NCBI RefSeq assembly: GCF_002079055.1 | Contig: NC_047499.1 | Span: forward strand, 744,001-808,000 | Length of the DNA: 64,000 nucleotides | Origin: Saccharomyces paradoxus | Lineage: Eukaryota; Ascomycota; Saccharomycetes; Saccharomycetales; Saccharomycetaceae | Reading direction: 5' to 3' | Position numbers and translations under genes: made by a program | The notes under the pieces: model-generated | Databases searched by the model: none | Told to the model about the DNA's origin: nothing | What the model saw: only the letters and a program-made list of their open reading frames with translations | Shown: in pieces, positions 59,591 to 64,000 of the stretch | Position numbering within the stretch: position 1 is the stretch's first letter | Layout of the letters: every line of letters starts with the position of its first letter

Positions 59591-62380
59591 TCAGGGTTGT
59601 TGTTGTTGCTGTTGTTGTTCCTTGTCATGGGCTACCTGTTCCATATACAGAGTGTGATTAACCAAGTTCAGATAAGCGTACATGAAGTTACTTAGTAACA
59701 CCTGCTCGCGCAGTCCCCTCTTTGAATTGCTCAATTTCAAGTGACTCAGCCGGTATATGGCTCTTTCAACGTTGATTGGTAGACGATGGTCGAACATAAT
59801 TACTGTAGACACGGTCAGCAAAGGCAATGGGAACCCAAAGGCACTATCTGTGAATTGAACCGGAGAGTTTGGTTTGTCAGATTTTTTGACATCTGCGAAG
59901 GTTAGCTTTCTTGGCGGCAGTACGGACGTGTGTCTCAATGGTGGGGCCGCTTGAGCCTGTACTTGACCCTGCGCTTGATCCTGAGTCTGAGCCTGCGCCT
60001 GAGCCTGGGCTGGGGTCGAAGCTTGGACTGGGGCTGAAGCTTGGACTTGTTCTTGGGCCGGAGCTTGAAGCTGAGCTTTTTGTTCATGGGTGTTCTCCTT
60101 TTGAACGTGCCTGGAGCGCTGTTCGTTTGAGATTTCTATCGTATTGCTCCTCTTCTTGGTTCTTTTCTTTGTCTCCTCTTCTTCTCTGTCTCTCGGATTA
60201 CTTTTAGTACTACTTACACTAACAGCAGGCTGTAGTTGGGGCAAGCTCTCAGAATCGCTTTCCTCTTTCTTTTCTACCTCTATTGCGCCTTCTAACTGCG
60301 ATTGTAATGGTATCTGCTGCTGTGGTTGAGGTTGCAACTGTGATTGAGATTGTGATTGAGATTGTGATTGCGTATCTTTGAGAACTTTTACACTTGTTTT
60401 TTGGGATCCATGACGGCTGTGATGATGACGGTGGAGACGAGGGCGATTGTGCAATAAGATGGGTTCTACGGGTTCTCTTCCATTTTTGCTACCAAGTTTT
60501 TTGAGTTTCCTTTCGCGAACGTGCACAGTATCATTATTTGGTATCGGTGGTGATGACGATGGTGATGACGACGGTGATAATGATTCTTCATGCTTGTGAT
60601 GCGGCTTCCTCCTGAATAGGTTAGCAAAAGTTTTCTCGATCTTCTGTCTTGTTTGTGATGTGGTGGTGGATGCATTTGCATTGTTCATTTCCTCTTTATT
60701 TAACGCCTCTGTCTTCTCACCACCATTAAATAGAGAAATATAATGCTTTTTGGAATTTTCGAGCTCCATTCTTCGCGAATCCACGTTTTCGTCATTTTCG
60801 TCGTCTCCTTGGTTTTCTTCATTATCTTCGTCTCTATTCATCTTGTTGTTTAACCACGTCCATCCGTTTCTTCGACGATGACGCTTCGTTTCCTTGTTAT
60901 CGTCTGTGGCGCTTTGCTTTATTGTGCCCGCTGATTCTTCTCTTAACTCTAAGTCCTGTTCTACTATGTCGTCTTGAACCTTCACGGGTACCACTTCTGC
61001 TTCTTTTTCTATTCCCATTTCTTGTTCCCACTCACCACTAGACTGCCTGTAATGATTATATATGTCTTGAAAATCACCGATTGACCCAGGCGAACTCATG
61101 TTCTCAGATTCCTCATCTTGTTGTCTAAAAGGGGACTTGTGCGGATCTATTCCGACTTTTGTAGTGTTCTTGGCCAGATGCAAACGTTCTACTTCGTCGT
61201 TTTTTATTTCCTCCACATCCTGTTCTACTTCCTTTTCTTGCTCTTGTGACCTAATTCGATAGGTGTTGAATCTACTTCTTCTCAGTGATGATCGTTCAGG
61301 CCATGTCATGTTATTGTTGATGGGCATATTGGAGGCAAATTCGCCATCGTCCGAAGTATTCGCTTGTGAAGTCGTAACACCAATATCCCTTTCTCCATAA
61401 TGTCCTTCCGGCTGTGGTTCATCTTTTTTATCTGAATACGAACCTGCCATACTAAGAGTTCTGGCTAATGTAATGGCATCATTGTCGGTTAACCCCGCAC
61501 TATTTGAGATCTTTGTTAGTTCTTCAGTTATATCTCTTAATGACACTGGTCTCTCCTTTATCGTGGAAGTTCTTTCATCGACTTCATTTACTGTTTTAAA
61601 GTCACGGTCCCCTTGACTATTGTCATCTTCATTGTCATCAAACTCTGTATATGACCTCCGCAATGTTGAAGGCCTTCGTATTAGTGACGCGTTTCCATGC
61701 CTTGACAGTCCCCGGTTCAAGTTTATAGTTTTGTTTTCCTTGTTTTCATATGATTTTGATTCTTTTTCCTCCTTGTCGTTTTCATTATCGTTATTCTCAT
61801 CGTTATTCTCATCATTATCTTCATTAGTATCATCATTTTCGCTTAGCTGTATATTTTGTAGAGTATCTTGTACAAGCTCTAGAAAATTGTCAGGTTTAAC
61901 GTTAGGATGTTGATTAGCAGGAACCCATAATAAGTTTTTTTTTAATGCATTAGCATTTAATTTCCTGGATGGAGAATGAACACCTTTTTTATTTCCTATA
62001 TTGTTTCCTTGTTTGCTCTTATTAGGGTATTCCATCCCTGAGTCACTCCTCTCATGCAAGTTTTCTAGCGGAGTTGGATCGCTATATCGTGTATTATTAA
62101 CGCTTGACGTGCCACTTGGCATGGAGACCGAACTAGATGTCATGCCAGACCATGATCGTCTCCCATTAGACTCTCCGCCGAATTTTATATCTAACTCTGG
62201 ATCAATAAGTAAATCCATTGACCCAATCGACAATCTTTTCAGATTCTTCACACTACGGATTTCATTATCAAGGGACTGTGCAGCGATCAAAACTTCAGAC
62301 TTCCGTTTATCCCTTTGATTAGCGGTCGCCTTGTTGTTTGACGTAGCACGCAACATGCTTTCGTTATTTCTATTGGACAT
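59591..62380 (-). CDS. ZDS1: Zds1, regulator of PP2A-Cdc55
   Basis: A 929-residue protein (915 in S. cerevisiae). Most of it is low-complexity and acidic, with runs such as NDENNDENNDNENDKEEKE near residue 190. A Gln/Ser tract (SQSQSQSQSQLQPQPQQQ) lies near residue 670. A Gln/Ala tract (QAQAQAQTQDQAQGQVQAQ) lies near 785. The Zds C-terminal domain follows at about residues 815-905 (PPRKLTFADVKKSDKP through YAYLNLVNHTLYME), and the protein ends in poly-Gln. The C-terminal domain binds Cdc55, the B subunit of PP2A. Zds1 and Zds2 keep PP2A-Cdc55 in the cytoplasm and promote mitotic entry, and Zds1 also affects silencing and mRNA export. Confidence 0.94.
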   Translation of the reverse strand: MSNRNNESMLRATSNNKATANQRDKRKSEVLIAAQSLDNEIRSVKNLKRLSIGSMDLLIDPELDIKFGGESNGRRSWSGMTSSSVSMPSGTSSVNNTRYSDPTPLENLHERSDSGMEYPNKSKQGNNIGNKKGVHSPSRKLNANALKKNLLWVPANQHPNVKPDNFLELVQDTLQNIQLSENDDTNEDNDENNDENNDNENDKEEKESKSYENKENKTINLNRGLSRHGNASLIRRPSTLRRSYTEFDDNEDDNSQGDRDFKTVNEVDERTSTIKERPVSLRDITEELTKISNSAGLTDNDAITLARTLSMAGSYSDKKDEPQPEGHYGERDIGVTTSQANTSDDGEFASNMPINNNMTWPERSSLRRSRFNTYRIRSQEQEKEVEQDVEEIKNDEVERLHLAKNTTKVGIDPHKSPFRQQDEESENMSSPGSIGDFQDIYNHYRQSSGEWEQEMGIEKEAEVVPVKVQDDIVEQDLELREESAGTIKQSATDDNKETKRHRRRNGWTWLNNKMNRDEDNEENQGDDENDENVDSRRMELENSKKHYISLFNGGEKTEALNKEEMNNANASTTTSQTRQKIEKTFANLFRRKPHHKHEESLSPSSSPSSSPPIPNNDTVHVRERKLKKLGSKNGREPVEPILLHNRPRLHRHHHSRHGSQKTSVKVLKDTQSQSQSQSQSQLQPQPQQQIPLQSQLEGAIEVEKKEESDSESLPQLQPAVSVSSTKSNPRDREEEETKKRTKKRSNTIEISNEQRSRHVQKENTHEQKAQLQAPAQEQVQASAPVQASTPAQAQAQAQTQDQAQGQVQAQAAPPLRHTSVLPPRKLTFADVKKSDKPNSPVQFTDSAFGFPLPLLTVSTVIMFDHRLPINVERAIYRLSHLKLSNSKRGLREQVLLSNFMYAYLNLVNHTLYMEQVAHDKEQQQQQQQP

Positions 62381-62764
62381 AATAAAAGACAGCTAAAATC
62401 TCTTTGAATTGAAAAATATGCAACCCACAAAACAAACCAAAAACTAGTTAAGACCTTAAATTCTAGTAGAACAAAAGAAAACCTCAAAATAAAGAGAAAC
62501 CTCGAAACCTGTTAGAAGCTACCTTCTCTCTACTCTCGAATCCGACAACTTCAATGCTACCAACACCAACGATTTGTTATTGAGTCCGTAATACAAGGCA
62601 TAGATAATTTGTAGTCTTCCAAATTCTTTCATCAAAACACCAAAACTCGATTTTTTCACTCTTCCGTAACAAAAGCCCGATCGCTCGATAGAATTCCATA
62701 ATAGTGGTGAAAAAGCGTTATATTACATAAGAAATTTTAAACGGTATACAAGTACGTAAGAAGA
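62381..62764. other. ZDS1 promoter and RCE1 3' flank
   Basis: AT-rich spacer. A 66-codon minus frame at 62287-62487 overlaps the ZDS1 start in another frame and is not credible. Confidence 0.4.
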
Positions 62765-63721
62765 TTAAAGTGTTATTCTGTAACCGGGAGTCCCTACCAA
62801 ACTTTGTAAGGTATCCTTCAGGGATATTAAACCAACGAACAGCAATGCGAAATAGCATTTATTCCAGATTGAGACCAATTTCGAAAAGCGTCCGGCTTTC
62901 TTGTCTACTACTGTGAAATGTAAATTCAATCTTGACGGACCAGGAAAACCCATAATATTGCACAAGGCATGTAAGATGACGCAGCACCATAGGTTCCCTC
63001 CTGTTCTTACGAATACAAACTTGGTTAGCCCTCCAAAAAGTGTTGTGTATAAAATTTGGAAGCATGTGGTCAGCAAAATGGAAATTGTTGTCATGGAGCC
63101 TTCCTGGAATTGCTCATAAGCATGATGTGCATGCGCGAGTCCGAAAAACAGTGACGGTTGCCAATATAACTGTTGATAACTAAGTTGCGAATGTGGTATT
63201 AGGTTTAAGTAGGTCGTCAATAGCATCGATGTGTAAAATATTTCCTCGGTTATTGGTGCAAATATAAAATTTCTGAAACTCCAAATGTTTAGGAACTCAT
63301 GGTAAAAATCTTCGAGTACAGAGCTCTTTGGATTTAGTAGATGATATAATACAAAATCCAATACGGGTCCACAATACAAGGTCAATAACATCGCAACGCA
63401 TTTCGTTAAATCTTTCACGAACTGGCCAAATTGCCAAGGGTCTGGTAATGCAGCGTAATAACCGGGAATGATGCCTAAACCGAAAAAGGCATCTTTGAAA
63501 CTGACATGCGAAGTGGTACTAGATAGTTTGGATAGTTTAGAGTGTAAAAAAGGCACCAAAAAGAGGTTGGAAATTAGCATAATTGTCAGTTTCTGCATCC
63601 GAGATTTAATGGTTCGAGGATTATCTCGTTTAGACCTTTCTGGTTGTGAAGTTGCATAGAGTGGTAATACATAGGATATGGAGATGTACAGGAGCACTAG
63701 AAATGTTGGGAATGGAAGCAT
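62765..63721 (-). CDS. RCE1: CAAX prenyl protease Rce1
   Basis: A 318-residue membrane protein (315 in S. cerevisiae). It removes the last three residues of farnesylated CAAX proteins such as Ras and a-factor in the ER. It is a glutamate-dependent intramembrane protease of the ABI/CPBP family. Its catalytic motifs are visible: EE at residues 159-160 (ITEEIFY), HAHH with His197 (LFFGLAHAHH) and HALCNIMGFP near residues 251-260. These agree with the known Glu156, His194 and His248 of the S. cerevisiae enzyme after a shift of three. The chain has about eight hydrophobic segments. Confidence 0.96.
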   Translation of the reverse strand: MLPFPTFLVLLYISISYVLPLYATSQPERSKRDNPRTIKSRMQKLTIMLISNLFLVPFLHSKLSKLSSTTSHVSFKDAFFGLGIIPGYYAALPDPWQFGQFVKDLTKCVAMLLTLYCGPVLDFVLYHLLNPKSSVLEDFYHEFLNIWSFRNFIFAPITEEIFYTSMLLTTYLNLIPHSQLSYQQLYWQPSLFFGLAHAHHAYEQFQEGSMTTISILLTTCFQILYTTLFGGLTKFVFVRTGGNLWCCVILHALCNIMGFPGPSRLNLHFTVVDKKAGRFSKLVSIWNKCYFALLFVGLISLKDTLQSLVGTPGYRITL

Positions 63722-64000
63722 TGCTTTTCTGGTTATCTCTGTGATAAATAGTAGTTCAAAGCATCAATCAGTTTTGTTTTATTTTTCTTAACCAAGGAAA
63801 TTCTATGTTTTGTTCCTGAAATCTCGAAGTTTTAACAATTCAAAACAAAGATACCAAAATCATCAAATGCTTTCATGCAGTGGTTGAAAAAAAAAAAGAA
63901 GCAACAAAAGAGAACCGGAACATGAATTTTTAAAAGAATTTTATTAATAATATACGGAATACAGAAGGACGCGATACATACCTCCATCTATAAGCAAACC
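63722..64000. other. RCE1 promoter region, right edge of window
   Basis: No gene starts here. The next gene by synteny is BUL1 on the minus strand, whose 3' end would lie beyond the edge, so this also holds its terminator. An A tract is seen at about 63887-63899. Confidence 0.4.

Noticed and set aside
59911-60329. Long plus-strand frames opposite ZDS1
   Set aside because: They are shadows of the Gln/Ala and Gln/Ser repeats read on the other strand.

Overview
This window is nuclear DNA of a budding yeast of the genus Saccharomyces. It matches the right arm of S. cerevisiae chromosome XIII gene for gene, from YHM2 (YMR241W) to RCE1 (YMR274C), with the same order and strands. The proteins are very close to the S. 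cerevisiae ones as I remember them, but not identical: Ura10 differs at roughly 8% of residues, and small length changes occur in SAP30, ZDS1, RCE1 and PRP24. I therefore infer a sister species (mikatae/kudriavzevii/arboricola/uvarum level of divergence) rather than S. cerevisiae itself. The species call rests on memory, not on an alignment.

Layout. 0.5-8 kb: mitochondrial carrier YHM2, intron-split RPL20A, vacuolar zinc transporter ZRC1, a SUN-like secreted protein (YMR244W) and COA6. 8-17 kb: FAA4 and the ribosome-quality-control ligase RKR1/LTN1, convergent across an unusually long 1.4 kb gap. 17-19.5 kb: a tRNA-Ala gene with a fossil Ty3 LTR (sigma) inserted 16 bp upstream, a fossil Ty1/Ty2-type LTR (delta) and about 1.5 kb of unexplained DNA. 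19.5-24 kb: three co-oriented stress genes (GAD1, GTO3, HOR7). 24-38 kb: YMR252C, YMR253C, GFD1, COX7, PET111, ROY1 and TRM732. 38-51.4 kb: TIF11, TPS3, a TatD-type hydrolase (YMR262W), SAP30, CUE1, a HAD-like protein (YMR265C), RSN1 and PPA2. 51.6-64 kb: PRP24, TMA23, RRN9, URA10, tRNA-Gln(CUG), another fossil delta LTR, SCS7, ZDS1 and RCE1.

Functional themes. Several genes serve mitochondria and cytochrome oxidase: YHM2, COA6, COX7, PET111 and PPA2. Others serve translation and RNA (RPL20A, TIF11, RKR1, TRM732, PRP24, TMA23, RRN9, the two tRNAs), the ER and membranes (CUE1, RCE1, SCS7, FAA4, RSN1), or stress and reserve metabolism (GAD1, GTO3, HOR7, TPS3). Yeast genes are transcribed singly, so there are no operons; shared control is limited to divergent promoters such as PRP24/TMA23 and TPS3/YMR262W.

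Gene starts were set at ATG codons. For YMR252C, YMR253C, GTO3, YMR262W, CUE1, YMR265C, RSN1, RRN9 and SCS7 the open frame runs further upstream, in most cases only to a GTG or TTG, and the ATG given here restores the length I know for the S. cerevisiae protein or lies beside it. I found no convincing new multi-gene system. The most interesting leads are two possible microproteins in long gene-free gaps, the split start codon of RPL20A, the PET111 upstream frames and a T-stem mismatch in the tRNA-Gln(CUG) gene.
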